Source: Leeia oryzae DSM 17879 (GTDB taxonomy: Bacteria; Pseudomonadota; Gammaproteobacteria; Burkholderiales; Leeiaceae). From it: a stretch of DNA of 64,000 nucleotides. The DNA lies in the NCBI RefSeq assembly GCF_000376945.1, contig NZ_AQXU01000012.1, positions 1-64,000 on the forward strand. The letters are read 5' to 3'. Below are positions 1 to 8,465 of the stretch, in pieces (position 1 is the stretch's first letter; each line of letters begins with the position of its first letter). A program made the translations under genes and the position numbers. The notes under the pieces were generated by a model. That model worked only from the letters and a program-made list of their open reading frames with translations. It was not told the origin of the DNA and ran no database searches.

Positions 1-834
1 CATCACCACGGTGTCCAGGCACGGGCGCATGGATTCGGACACAAACGCCTGCAGCGGGTGGCTTTCGATCGGCAGGCGGATGCCGGCCATCTTGGCCATC
101 ACCGAAGAGTGGCCGGCGGTGACACAGCCGACGCGGTTGGTGCGCACGTAACCCTGAGAGGTTTCCACGCCCTTGATGCGGCCGTCTTCAATGTCCATGC
201 CCAGTACTTCGCATTGCTGGATGATGTCGACCCCCAGCGCGCTGGCGGCACGGGCAAAGCCCCAGGCCACCGCATCGTGACGGGCGACGCCGGCGCGTGG
301 CTGGTACGTGGCGCCCAGTACCGGGTAGCGGGAACGGCTGCTGCAATCCAGCAGCGGAATGTGGGCCTTGACTTCGGCGGTGGTCAGCAGCTGGGCGTCG
401 ATGCCGTTCAGTGCGTTGGCGTTGACGCGGCGTTCGCCGTCGCGCATGTCCTGTAGCGTATGGCACAGGTTGAACACGCCGCGCTGGCTGAACATCACGT
501 TGTAGTTGATGTCTTCGGACAAGCCTTCCCACAGCTTCATGCTGTGCTCGTACAGCTGCGAGGCTTCATCCCACAGGTAGTTGGAACGCACGATGGTGGT
601 GTTACGGGCGGTGTTGCCGCCCCCCAGATAACCGCGCTCGAGCACGGCGATGTTCTTCACCCCGTGGTTCTTGGCCAGGTAGTAGGCCGTCGCCAGACCG
701 TGGCCGCCGCCGCCGATGATCACCACATCATACGATGGCTTGAGCTGCGGGCTGGTCCAGGCAGGTTCCCAGCCTTTGTTATGCTTGAGTCCTTGCTTGA
801 ACAGGCTCCAGAGGGAGTAGCGGTTTGATGACAT
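1..834 (-). CDS. soxB: Sarcosine oxidase beta subunit (5' part, runs off the window)
   Basis: The first 278 codons are present; the 3' part lies beyond the left edge. The product begins [15 protein letters not shown] and carries an FAD/NAD-binding Rossmann motif, [18 protein letters not shown], at about residues 37-54. This is followed by a [18 protein letters not shown] block typical of the beta subunit of heterotetrameric sarcosine oxidase. That enzyme oxidatively demethylates sarcosine to glycine in the cytoplasm and transfers the one-carbon unit to tetrahydrofolate. The ATG at 834 is preceded by a GGGA element 7 bases upstream. The gene diverges from a GlxA/AraC-type regulator, which fits control by sarcosine or glycine betaine catabolism. 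Three 60-base rows counted by hand here and in cysTWA gave 60-68 percent G+C, above most of the window. The subunit genes soxD, soxA and soxG would be expected further left. Confidence 0.9.
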   Translation of the reverse strand, partial: MSSNRYSLWSLFKQGLKHNKGWEPAWTSPQLKPSYDVVIIGGGGHGLATAYYLAKNHGVKNIAVLERGYLGGGNTARNTTIVRSNYLWDEASQLYEHSMKLWEGLSEDINYNVMFSQRGVFNLCHTLQDMRDGERRVNANALNGIDAQLLTTAEVKAHIPLLDCSSRSRYPVLGATYQPRAGVARHDAVAWGFARAASALGVDIIQQCEVLGMDIEDGRIKGVETSQGYVRTNRVGCVTAGHSSVMAKMAGIRLPIESHPLQAFVSESMRPCLDTVVM

Positions 835-916
835 GGTTCATCCCACATGAGTCATACACGAAACACAAAACCCGACGCTTACGGCATTCAGGGTTTTTAA
901 CTTAAGCGTATTGTGT

Positions 917-955
917 GGACAACCGACATTTACTAACCGGACAAATCTGACATTT
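917..955. promoter_or_regulatory. Paired direct repeats in the soxB/regulator divergent promoter
   Basis: GGACAA occurs at 917-922 and 939-944, exactly 22 bases apart. Each copy is followed by GACATTT (925-931 and 949-955). Two same-orientation half-sites about two helical turns apart are what AraC-family dimers usually bind. The adjacent gene encodes such a regulator, so this is a candidate operator for soxB, for the regulator, or for both. Binding is inferred from layout only. Confidence 0.4.
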
Positions 956-998
956 GATACACTAAAACCGACAATCATCCGCCAGTGAGCCAAATCCA

Positions 999-1985
999 GT
1001 GGAAAATACTGCCTCAACCCAAAAACCGCTCAATATCGGTTTTCTGCTTTCCCCCAATTTTACCCTGGGGCCTTTTGGCAATTTTATTGATGCCCTCCGG
1101 CTGGCTGCTGACGATAATGACCTGAGCCGGCAAATCCGCATCAAGTGGAAGGTCATGAATCACAACTGGATTCCGGTCAAGGCCAGTTGCGGCGTGGAAG
1201 TCAGCCCGACGTCCCTATTGGTTGACCCAAGTGAGTTTGACTATATCGTGATTGTGGGCGGACTGATCCACAGCGGCAAACGCATCCCGACAGAACTGAC
1301 CCAATATCTGAAACGGGCTGCACAAGCCAGAATTCCCCTGATCGGCATCTGTACCGGCAGCTTTATTCTAGCCAGAACCGGGCTGATGGAAGGCAAGCGT
1401 TGCTGTGTGTCCTGGTTCCATCACAAGCAGTTTGTGGAAGAGTTTCCGCATCTGGACACGCATTCGGAAGAGGTCTATATCGCAGACCGGGACCGGATTA
1501 CCTGTGCCGGCGGCACCGGGGTCATCCACATGGCCGCCTATCTGATCGAACGTCATTTAAGCAGGTTTGAAGCCGCCAAATCGCTGCGAATCATGCTGGA
1601 AGACAGCAGTCTGTCCCTGCAGAGCCAGCAATTGCAGCCACAGCCGATCAATACCCAGACTACCAAGAATCTGCATGTGAAACGCGCCATGCTGTATATC
1701 GAGCAGCAAATGGCAGAGCCACTCACCAGCCAGCAACTGGCCGAAAAGGTGAATCTGTCTACCCGGCATCTGGAGCGTCTGTTCCTGCTGGAAACCGGCA
1801 TGACACCGGCCAATTTCAGCAAACATTTACGCCTGCACCGGGCCCACGAGATGCTGGCACTTAGCCAGCAGTCAATTGGCACCATTGCCCAAGACTGCGG
1901 CTTTAGTGACGGCTCCCACTTTGCCAGGGCATTTAAAAGCGCATTCGGTTACACCCCGCGTGAGCTTAGGGCCAAACAGGGCTAA
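999..1985 (+). CDS. GlxA-family transcriptional regulator (DJ-1/PfpI-like domain plus AraC HTH)
   Basis: The 328-residue protein has two domains. Residues 11-195 form a DJ-1/PfpI class I amidotransferase-like sensor domain with a GICTGSF nucleophile-elbow Cys near 118. Residues about 225-325 form an AraC-type DNA-binding domain with two helix-turn-helix units, the second being the conserved GFSDGSHFARAFKSAFGYTP region. The start is a GTG at 999, with only a weak GAG upstream. It is divergent from soxB, so by analogy with GbdR and SouR of Pseudomonas it probably activates sarcosine or glycine betaine catabolism; the ligand is not visible in the sequence. Sampled rows of this gene are near 47-55 percent G+C, lower than soxB and cysTWA on either side. 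Confidence 0.82.
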   Translation: MENTASTQKPLNIGFLLSPNFTLGPFGNFIDALRLAADDNDLSRQIRIKWKVMNHNWIPVKASCGVEVSPTSLLVDPSEFDYIVIVGGLIHSGKRIPTELTQYLKRAAQARIPLIGICTGSFILARTGLMEGKRCCVSWFHHKQFVEEFPHLDTHSEEVYIADRDRITCAGGTGVIHMAAYLIERHLSRFEAAKSLRIMLEDSSLSLQSQQLQPQPINTQTTKNLHVKRAMLYIEQQMAEPLTSQQLAEKVNLSTRHLERLFLLETGMTPANFSKHLRLHRAHEMLALSQQSIGTIAQDCGFSDGSHFARAFKSAFGYTPRELRAKQG

Positions 1986-2007
1986 GTTAGTCCTGCTTGG
2001 CCCTAAG
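1965..2007. terminator. Long inverted repeat between convergent genes
   Basis: The arms at 1965-1980 and 1992-2007 form a 16-base stem with one mismatch around an 11-base loop. The left arm includes the last codons of the regulator gene and the loop contains its stop codon. It lies between convergent genes (the regulator and cysA), so it probably acts in both directions. Neither side has a clear T tract, so factor-independent termination is uncertain. Confidence 0.5.
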
Positions 2008-2016
2008 CCCGGCAGG

Positions 2017-3057
2017 CTAAATCACAAAGTCCTGCACATCCTCAAACACCTGCACCTGCCGGGGACGGAAATACGTCACCTCCCCCACCCGCAGGTCCAG
2101 CTGCTGTTGCCGTTCGCGGGATAGTTCTACCTCAATGGTTTCGCTCTGGTGCGCCAGCTCCACCCGCACCACCGGTCCGATCGGATGCACAAAGCGCACC
2201 GTCCCTTGCAACGCCCCCTGCCCCGCGTCCCGGGTGATCTCGATATCGTGCGGCCGCACAAAGGCCACCGCCTCGCCCTGATGTTCCTGCTTGGCAATCT
2301 CGGCCCAGCTGCCGTGGATGCGGCTGTGGAATACATTCACATTCCCCAGGAACTGGTACACGAACGGCGTGGCCGGGTGGCTGTACACCTCGTCCGGGGT
2401 ACCGATCTGTTCGATCTTGCCCTTGTTGAGCACCACCACCCGGTCGGCCACTTCCAGCGCTTCTTCCTGATCGTGGGTCACAAACACGCTGGTAATGTGC
2501 ACTTCGTCGTGCAGGTGACGCAGCCAGCGGCGCAGTTCCTTGCGTACCTTGGTATCCAGCGCACCAAACGGTTCATCCAGCAACAGGACTTTCGGTTCGA
2601 CAGCCAGCGCCCGGGCCAGGGCGATCCGCTGCCGTTGTCCGCCAGACAGTTGCGACGGGTAGCGGTCGGCCAGCCAGTCCAGTTGTACCAGTTGCAGCAG
2701 ATGGGTGACTTTCTGGCGGATCTCGGCGTCGGACGGCCGTTCCTTGCGCGGTTTGACCCGCAGGCCAAAGGCGACGTTCTCGAACACGGTCATGTGACGG
2801 AACAGCGCGTAGTGCTGGAATACGAAGCCCACCTGCCGGTCACGGGTGTGCAGGTGGGTGGCGTCGTTGCCGGAGAACAGTACCTGCCCCTGATCGGCGC
2901 TTTCCATGCCGGCGATAATGCGCAGCAAGGTGGTCTTGCCGCAGCCGGAGGGGCCGAGCAAGGCGGTCAGCTCGCCGGTCGGCAGGCTGAGATTGATGTT
3001 ATCCAGCGCCACGAACGGGCCAAAGCGTTTGGAGATGTTCTGAATGTCGATACTCAT
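2017..3057 (-). CDS. cysA: Sulfate/thiosulfate ABC transporter ATP-binding protein
   Basis: CysA powers uptake of sulfate and thiosulfate with the CysT and CysW permeases. The 346-residue product starts [13 protein letters not shown] at 3057, with an AAGGA ribosome site upstream; longer in-frame extensions run into cysW and are not needed. Walker A (GPSGCGKTT) is at 35-43, the Q-loop Gln at 81, the LSGGQ signature at 137-141, Walker B (VLLLDEP) at 157-163 and the switch His at 195. A C-terminal beta-rich regulatory region follows. It is the last gene of cysT-cysW-cysA, 32 bases after cysW. Sampled rows reach 60-68 percent G+C. Confidence 0.95.
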   Translation of the reverse strand: MSIDIQNISKRFGPFVALDNINLSLPTGELTALLGPSGCGKTTLLRIIAGMESADQGQVLFSGNDATHLHTRDRQVGFVFQHYALFRHMTVFENVAFGLRVKPRKERPSDAEIRQKVTHLLQLVQLDWLADRYPSQLSGGQRQRIALARALAVEPKVLLLDEPFGALDTKVRKELRRWLRHLHDEVHITSVFVTHDQEEALEVADRVVVLNKGKIEQIGTPDEVYSHPATPFVYQFLGNVNVFHSRIHGSWAEIAKQEHQGEAVAFVRPHDIEITRDAGQGALQGTVRFVHPIGPVVRVELAHQSETIEVELSRERQQQLDLRVGEVTYFRPRQVQVFEDVQDFVI

Positions 3058-3089
3058 GGGGTCATCCTTGATTCGGTAAGCACGCGGGG

Positions 3090-3986
3090 TCAGGCGTGAG
3101 CGGTACGCGGGGTGGCCGGCAGCCCATCGGGGGGCAGCTCGTCCTGGGCCGCCAGCTCCTTGCGCAGGCGCCATTCGACCACGCTCTTGAGCACCAGTGT
3201 CACCAGCGCCAGCAGGGCCAATAGCGAGGCCACCGCAAAGGCGGCCGCCTGCTGATATTCGTTGTAGAGAATCTCGATATGCAGCGGCATGGTATTGGTT
3301 TCGCCGCGGATATGTCCGGAGACCACCGAGACGGCTCCAAACTCGCCCATGGCGCGGGCATTGCACAGGATCACCCCGTAGATCAGCCCCCATTTGACGT
3401 TGGGCAGCGTCACCCGCCAGAAGGTCTGGAAACCACTGGCGCCCAGCGAGATGGCCGCTTCTTCTTCATCCTTGCCCTGGGCTTGCATCAGCGGGATCAG
3501 TTCTCTGGCCACAAACGGGAAGGTGACGAACACGGTGGCCAGCACGATGCCGGGGATGGCGAACACGATCTTGATATCGTGGTCTTGCAGCCAGGGGCCG
3601 ATCCAGCCATGGCTGCCGAACAGCAGGATATAGATCAGGCCGCAAATGACCGGGCTGACGGCAAACGGCAGATCGATCAGTGACACCAGAAAGGCTTTGC
3701 CCTTAAACTCGAACCGGGCGATGGCCCAGGAGGCGGCGACGCCGAATACCAGATTGAACGGCACGGCAATGGCGGCGGTGATCAGGGTCAGCCGGATGGC
3801 CGACCAGGCGTCGGGCTCTTTCAGCGCGTCCAGGTAGGTATCTACCCCTTTGGCCAGTGCCTGTACAAACACAAACACCAGCGGCAGGAACAGGAACGAC
3901 AGCAAAAAGGCCAGGGCAATGCCGATCAGGCTATAGCGCAGCCAGCGTGGTTCCTGGGTGCTACGGGCAGATTTCTTGGGTTGCAT
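3090..3986 (-). CDS. cysW: Sulfate ABC transporter permease CysW
   Basis: This 298-residue inner-membrane protein has about six hydrophobic segments, the first at roughly residues 17-42. The EAA loop is present ([26 protein letters not shown]), which docks onto CysA. It forms the translocation channel with CysT for sulfate and thiosulfate. The ATG at 3986 has a strong GAGGGAGA ribosome site and lies 12 bases after the cysT stop, consistent with one transcript. Confidence 0.94.
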   Translation of the reverse strand: MQPKKSARSTQEPRWLRYSLIGIALAFLLSFLFLPLVFVFVQALAKGVDTYLDALKEPDAWSAIRLTLITAAIAVPFNLVFGVAASWAIARFEFKGKAFLVSLIDLPFAVSPVICGLIYILLFGSHGWIGPWLQDHDIKIVFAIPGIVLATVFVTFPFVARELIPLMQAQGKDEEEAAISLGASGFQTFWRVTLPNVKWGLIYGVILCNARAMGEFGAVSVVSGHIRGETNTMPLHIEILYNEYQQAAAFAVASLLALLALVTLVLKSVVEWRLRKELAAQDELPPDGLPATPRTAHA

Positions 3987-3998
3987 GCGGATTCTCCC

Positions 3999-4829
3999 TC
4001 AGGCGCCGCGCTGACCGCGGCGGCTGGCCCACCATTGCAGGCCGTTGATGGTAAACAGCAGCACGAACGAGAACACCAGCATCACCAGTGCCAGCGCGGT
4101 GGCGCCGCTGTAGTCGTACTGTTCCAGTTTGGCGACGATCAGCAAGGGGGTGATCTCGGAGATCATCGGCATGTTGCCGGCAATGAAGATCACCGAGCCG
4201 TATTCGCCAATGGCCCGGGCAAACGCCAGCGTAAAGCCGGTCAGCAGCGCCGGTAAAATGGCCGGGAAGATCACCCGGCGGAAAGTCTGCCAGCGGGTGG
4301 CACCCAGGCAAGCGGCAGCTTCTTCGACCTCGGCTTCCAGGTCCTCCAGCACCGGTTGCAGGGTACGCACCACAAACGGCAGGCCGATAAAGGTCAGTGC
4401 CACCACGATGCCGGTCGGGGTATACGCCACTTTGATGCCGTGCGGTTCCAGGTACTGCCCCACCCAGCCGTTGACCGAATACAGCGACGACAGCGTGATG
4501 CCGGCCACGGCGGTTGGCAGCGCAAACGGCAGGTCGACCAGCGCATCAAAGAAGCGCTTGCCGACAAACTGGTAACGGGTCAGCGACCACGCCACCACCA
4601 GACCGAACAGGCAGTTGATTAGCGCCGCCACCAGTGAAGTACCGAAGGTGACCTTGTAGCTGGCCACTACCCGTGGCGAAGTCACCAGTGCCCAGAAGTC
4701 GGGCCACGACATCAGGGCGGTCTTGAAGAAGATGGCAGAGAGCGGGATGAGCACGATCAGCGACAGGTAGAGGATCGTGTACCCCAGAGACAGCCGGAAT
4801 CCCGGCAAGATACTGTGCGGCTTGGACAT
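3999..4829 (-). CDS. cysT: Sulfate ABC transporter permease CysT (CysU)
   Basis: This 276-residue inner-membrane permease, partner of CysW, has six predicted membrane spans and an EAA loop (EEAAACLGATRWQTFRRVIFP). I prefer the ATG at 4829 (MSKPHSILPGF), with GAGAA seven bases upstream. Alternative in-frame starts are an ATG at 4850 and a TTG at 4853. It is the first gene of cysT-cysW-cysA. No periplasmic sulfate-binding protein gene (sbp or cysP) lies next to it, so the binding protein must be encoded elsewhere. Confidence 0.92.
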   Translation of the reverse strand: MSKPHSILPGFRLSLGYTILYLSLIVLIPLSAIFFKTALMSWPDFWALVTSPRVVASYKVTFGTSLVAALINCLFGLVVAWSLTRYQFVGKRFFDALVDLPFALPTAVAGITLSSLYSVNGWVGQYLEPHGIKVAYTPTGIVVALTFIGLPFVVRTLQPVLEDLEAEVEEAAACLGATRWQTFRRVIFPAILPALLTGFTLAFARAIGEYGSVIFIAGNMPMISEITPLLIVAKLEQYDYSGATALALVMLVFSFVLLFTINGLQWWASRRGQRGA

Positions 4830-4905
4830 CGGTTTTCTCGTATGAGTCATCAATACGCATACACAGAAATGCCAGATGTTCCAACCATCGCCCTGTATGC
4901 AGATC

Positions 4906-5010
4906 GCCAGAGATCAAACGGCAATCTCTGGCACAGGACGCAAGTCTAGCGAAAACAGTTTAGAACAATAAATACTATATATTTATTTATATATAACCAA
5001 AAGCATTAAC
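4906..5010 (-). promoter_or_regulatory. cysT leader: hairpin plus A+T-rich promoter block
   Basis: GCCAGAGAT (4906-4914) and ATCTCTGGC (4924-4932) form a perfect 9-base inverted repeat with a 9-base loop, in what would be the untranslated leader of cysT. Upstream of it on the minus strand, 4961-5000 is nearly all A and T (about 5 G/C in 40), with overlapping TATA-like hexamers. This is a plausible promoter and CysB-type activator region. No specific site can be assigned by eye. Confidence 0.4.
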
Positions 5011-5031
5011 CTGTCGGGCAAACCGCCCATG

Positions 5032-6183
5032 TCATCGCAAGACGGACAGCTTGTCGATTGCCTGTTGCAACGTGGCATCCTGCTTCGCAAAGCAGAAACG
5101 CACCACATGATCATCTTGCCCATTGGCATAAAAGGCAGACACAGGAATGCACGCCACCCCCACTTCCATGGTCAGCCAGCGTGCAAAACTGACGTCATCC
5201 AGACCGGGCTTGATGGCATCGTAGCGAACCAGCTGGAAATACGTGCCCTGGCTCGGCAATAGCTCAAACCCCGCTTTTTCCAGACCTTTTGCCAGCATAT
5301 CCCGCTTGGGTTCAAAAAATGCAGGCAAGCCCTGCCAGTGGGCAGGTGTTTGTAAATGGTGGGCCAACGCATGCTGGGTCGGTGTATGCACCGAAAACAC
5401 CAGAAACTGGTGCAGTTTGCGGAATTCACTGGTCAGCATGGCAGGCGCCACACAGTACCCAACCTTCCAGCCGGTTGCATGGAAGGTTTTGCCAAACGAA
5501 TAGACGGCAAAACTTCTGCTGCGCAGTGCAGGATGAGACAACACACTATGCTGCCGATTCTCACCATAGACCAGATGCTCGTACACTTCGTCAGCCAGTA
5601 CCAGCAAGTCATGCTTGTCGGCAATATTGGCCAGCGCGTCCAGATCAGCCGACGAAAAGACGCTGGTAGCCGGGTTATTGGGGTTGTTGACAATGATGAG
5701 GCGAGTTTTGCCGGTTACCGCAGCCTGCACTTGCGACCAGTCCACCTGGTAATCCGGGGCAGACAATCCAATACGCACCACCTTGGCACCTTGGGCTTCA
5801 ATCGCGGGTGCATAACTGTCGTAAGCAGGCTCCAGGATAATCGCCTCGTCACCTGCATGCAAAACAGTCGCTATCACCGTATAAATGGCCTGTGTCGCCC
5901 CGGCGGTCACCGTGATTTCTGTATCCGGATCAAATGCCGCGCCATGCTGCAAGGCAAGTTTTGCTGCAATGGCCTGCCGCAAGGCAGGAATGCCCGGCAT
6001 GGGGGCATACTGGTTGTGCCCGGCAGCCACCGCATCCATCAGGGCCTGGGTCACATCCGGGTGACACGGGTAATCCGGAAAACCTTGAGACAAGTTGATG
6101 GCCTTGTGCTCTGCGGCCAACTGGCTCATAACGGTAAAAATGGTAGTGCCTACATTGGGCAACTTCGATACAAATGACTTCAT
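5032..6183 (-). CDS. PLP-dependent aminotransferase, probably methionine aminotransferase (YbdL-like)
   Basis: This 383-residue class I/II aminotransferase starts MKSFVSKLPNVGTTIF at 6183. Fold-type I features include the NLSQGFPDYP substrate-side block near residue 31, VNNPNNPATS, the LADEVYEHLVY aspartate region, and the PLP-binding Lys in YSFGKTFHATGWKVGY. The overall pattern matches the YbdL/kynurenine aminotransferase group, which prefers methionine and aromatic amino acids. It follows the molybdopterin oxidoreductase gene by 17 bases, so the two are probably co-transcribed. Substrate preference is inferred from family resemblance only. Confidence 0.82.
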   Translation of the reverse strand: MKSFVSKLPNVGTTIFTVMSQLAAEHKAINLSQGFPDYPCHPDVTQALMDAVAAGHNQYAPMPGIPALRQAIAAKLALQHGAAFDPDTEITVTAGATQAIYTVIATVLHAGDEAIILEPAYDSYAPAIEAQGAKVVRIGLSAPDYQVDWSQVQAAVTGKTRLIIVNNPNNPATSVFSSADLDALANIADKHDLLVLADEVYEHLVYGENRQHSVLSHPALRSRSFAVYSFGKTFHATGWKVGYCVAPAMLTSEFRKLHQFLVFSVHTPTQHALAHHLQTPAHWQGLPAFFEPKRDMLAKGLEKAGFELLPSQGTYFQLVRYDAIKPGLDDVSFARWLTMEVGVACIPVSAFYANGQDDHVVRFCFAKQDATLQQAIDKLSVLR

Positions 6184-6200
6184 CTGCAATATCCGGCTGG

Positions 6201-8303
6201 TTAATTCAATACACTGGCAGTCACAGGCTTTACCTCTACCAGACAATCATAAAACACAGGCGCTTCCCCCATGTCGGTCAGTAGTTGGCTGGTCAGCTCG
6301 TTCGCATTCTTGCCATCTTTGGCTTTCTTTTTCCACCAGACCGACGGAATGGACACCACACCTTCCCTGATGCGATTCGTGACCACGGCCGTCAACTGCA
6401 GGCTACCCCGGTCGTTCTGTACCAGCACCTGATCACCATGGCGAATGGTGCGCCGTTCGGCATCCACCGGATGGATTTCCACCACAGGCTCACCTTCCTT
6501 CGGCAACAGGCTCTCGATATTGGCAAAGGTGGTATTCATGAAATTGCGAGAAGGCGGACTGATCATGGCCAACGGGTATTTCTGGGCCAACATCGGGTTG
6601 CTTTGCACACTTTCATACGGTGGTACAAATGCCGGGACAGGGCTCAAATCGGTACCTTCCAGTGCTTCACTATAAAAGTGACACTTGCCATCTGCCGTCA
6701 AAAATCCACCCGTTGCAAACGGTGCATCTGGCAAGTTCAGTCTCGCCCAGCCTTTTTCCTTTAGTAGCGTCCAGCTAATGCCTTTGGCCAATGGAGACGA
6801 CGTCTGGATGGCTTGATCGGCAATCTGTTCATCCGTATCGCCAAAGCAGGCATCGGTAAACCCCAGTCGTTTGGCAAGGCGACGGAAAATCTCTGCGTTA
6901 GGCAGACATTCGCCCATGGGGCTCACCGCAGGCTGATTCCCGACAAACCAGGTATGCCCATACGACTTGTGGATATCTACATGTTCCACCTGCATGGTGG
7001 CCGGCAGGATAATATCGGCATAGTCACAGGTATCCGTGACAAAATGCTCCAGCACCACCGTAAACAAATCTTCGCGTGCAAATCCGGCCGCAACTTTGCC
7101 AGACTCGGGCGCCACCGCCACCGGGTTGGAGTTGTACACCACCAATGCCTCGATTGGCGGCCCAAAATGCGCGTCACCTGTGTGCAGCAACGCATTCCCA
7201 ATCGTACTCATGTTAATGGTTCTTGGCGGATGGGCCGGGTCCGGCAATAGGTCCGGACGCTGCAAAGCTGCCATGTCGACCGGGAAATATCCCGAACTGG
7301 ATAACAGCAGCCCCCCGGCACGATGCCGCCAGGCGCCCACCAGTGCAGGAAGACAAGCAACCGCCCTCACACCCTGACCGCCACCATGTCCCCGTTGCAT
7401 GCCATAGTTCAAGCGAATCGCCACTGGCTGCTTCTCCAGCACCGCCAAGCGTCCGTACAACAGCGCCAGCGACTCTACCACGCCCGCTTCGATGCCACAC
7501 AGCTTCGCCACATGATCTGGCGTGTACTTGCCAGCCTGTTCCGCCAGTTCGGCAAAACCAACGGTATAGTGGTCAATATATTCACGGTCCAGCAAGCCTT
7601 CCCGCAGCAAGACATGCATCATGCCCAAAGCCAGTGCCGCATCAGTCCCAGGCAAGATGGCAATATGCTGGTCACACTTGTCAGCGGTCTGCGTCCGGTA
7701 CGGATCAATTGCAATGATTTTGGCACCACGTCGTTTCGCTTCCTGAATCTTGGTCCACAAATGCAGGTTGGAGGTAATCGTGTTCGTTCCCCATAGCAGA
7801 ATCAGCCGGGCCTCTTCAAAAAACTCCATATGCATGCCAACGCCACCACCATAGGTATGCTTTAGTGCTGTGCTACCAGCGCTGGCACAAATGGTCTTGC
7901 CCAACAGACTGGCACCGAGTTTGTGGAACACCCTGGCAGACATGCTATCGCCCTGCACCAATCCCATGGTACCGGCATAGTTATAAGGCAATATCCGCTC
8001 GCCACCTTTGGCGGCAACCGCCTGCAGACGGCTGGCAATTTCATCTAACGCCTCATCCCAACTGATGCGCTCAAACTTTCCCTCACCCTTTTTACCAACC
8101 CGCCGCATCGGGTGCAGCAAGCGGTCCGGATGATATATCCGCTCCGGATACCGGGCTACCTTGGTGCACAATGCACCATGTGTCGGCGGATGCGCCGGAT
8201 CACCCGCCACTTTGGTGACACGCCCCTCTTCTACGGTCACCAGCATGGCACAGGTATCCGGGCAGTCGTGCGGGCAAGCAGCTTTTACGGTAAGTTTTGT
8301 CAT
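6201..8303 (-). CDS. Molybdopterin-dependent oxidoreductase with N-terminal 4Fe-4S site
   Basis: This 700-residue member of the BisC/formate dehydrogenase-alpha superfamily has Cys10, Cys14, Cys18 and Cys46, a CX3CX3CX27C pattern fitting a 4Fe-4S cluster. Molybdopterin-binding regions follow (LLWGTNTITSNLHLWTKIQEAK; IAIDPYRTQTADKCD; ILPGTDAALALGMM), and a molydopterin dinucleotide-binding C-terminal domain covers about 570-690. There is no twin-arginine signal or membrane anchor, so it is probably cytoplasmic. The substrate cannot be read from sequence. No partner electron-transfer subunit lies nearby, and its only operon neighbour is the downstream aminotransferase. Confidence 0.85.
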   Translation of the reverse strand: MTKLTVKAACPHDCPDTCAMLVTVEEGRVTKVAGDPAHPPTHGALCTKVARYPERIYHPDRLLHPMRRVGKKGEGKFERISWDEALDEIASRLQAVAAKGGERILPYNYAGTMGLVQGDSMSARVFHKLGASLLGKTICASAGSTALKHTYGGGVGMHMEFFEEARLILLWGTNTITSNLHLWTKIQEAKRRGAKIIAIDPYRTQTADKCDQHIAILPGTDAALALGMMHVLLREGLLDREYIDHYTVGFAELAEQAGKYTPDHVAKLCGIEAGVVESLALLYGRLAVLEKQPVAIRLNYGMQRGHGGGQGVRAVACLPALVGAWRHRAGGLLLSSSGYFPVDMAALQRPDLLPDPAHPPRTINMSTIGNALLHTGDAHFGPPIEALVVYNSNPVAVAPESGKVAAGFAREDLFTVVLEHFVTDTCDYADIILPATMQVEHVDIHKSYGHTWFVGNQPAVSPMGECLPNAEIFRRLAKRLGFTDACFGDTDEQIADQAIQTSSPLAKGISWTLLKEKGWARLNLPDAPFATGGFLTADGKCHFYSEALEGTDLSPVPAFVPPYESVQSNPMLAQKYPLAMISPPSRNFMNTTFANIESLLPKEGEPVVEIHPVDAERRTIRHGDQVLVQNDRGSLQLTAVVTNRIREGVVSIPSVWWKKKAKDGKNANELTSQLLTDMGEAPVFYDCLVEVKPVTASVLN

Positions 8304-8410
8304 TTAAGCACTACCATCAGGAGTTAACTTTTACAGATACTATTTTCAGCACATTCTGTCCCATTTCACAATGCCCATTCCAGACATTGACGACCTTTTT
8401 GGTACCTAAC

Positions 8411-8441
8411 AAATAAAAAAGCGTGCCACGCAGGCACGCTT
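8411..8441 (-). terminator. Intrinsic terminator after the nucleotidyltransferase gene
   Basis: On the minus strand a 9-base stem (AAGCGTGCC with GGCACGCTT, loop of 5) ends in a T-rich tract (complement of 8411-8420). It lies 25 bases beyond the stop of the nucleotidyltransferase gene and ends the ugd-side transcript. Confidence 0.85.
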
Positions 8442-8465
8442 GAAAATCACAAGAACCACTTTGCC

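Noticed and set aside
1557-1885. Antisense ORFs inside the GlxA-type regulator gene
   Set aside because: These are shadows of a conserved gene on the other strand, without family-like sequence.
3058-3393. Upstream extension of cysA
   Set aside because: It overlaps cysW, whose frame is clearly real, and the start at 3057 has a good ribosome site.
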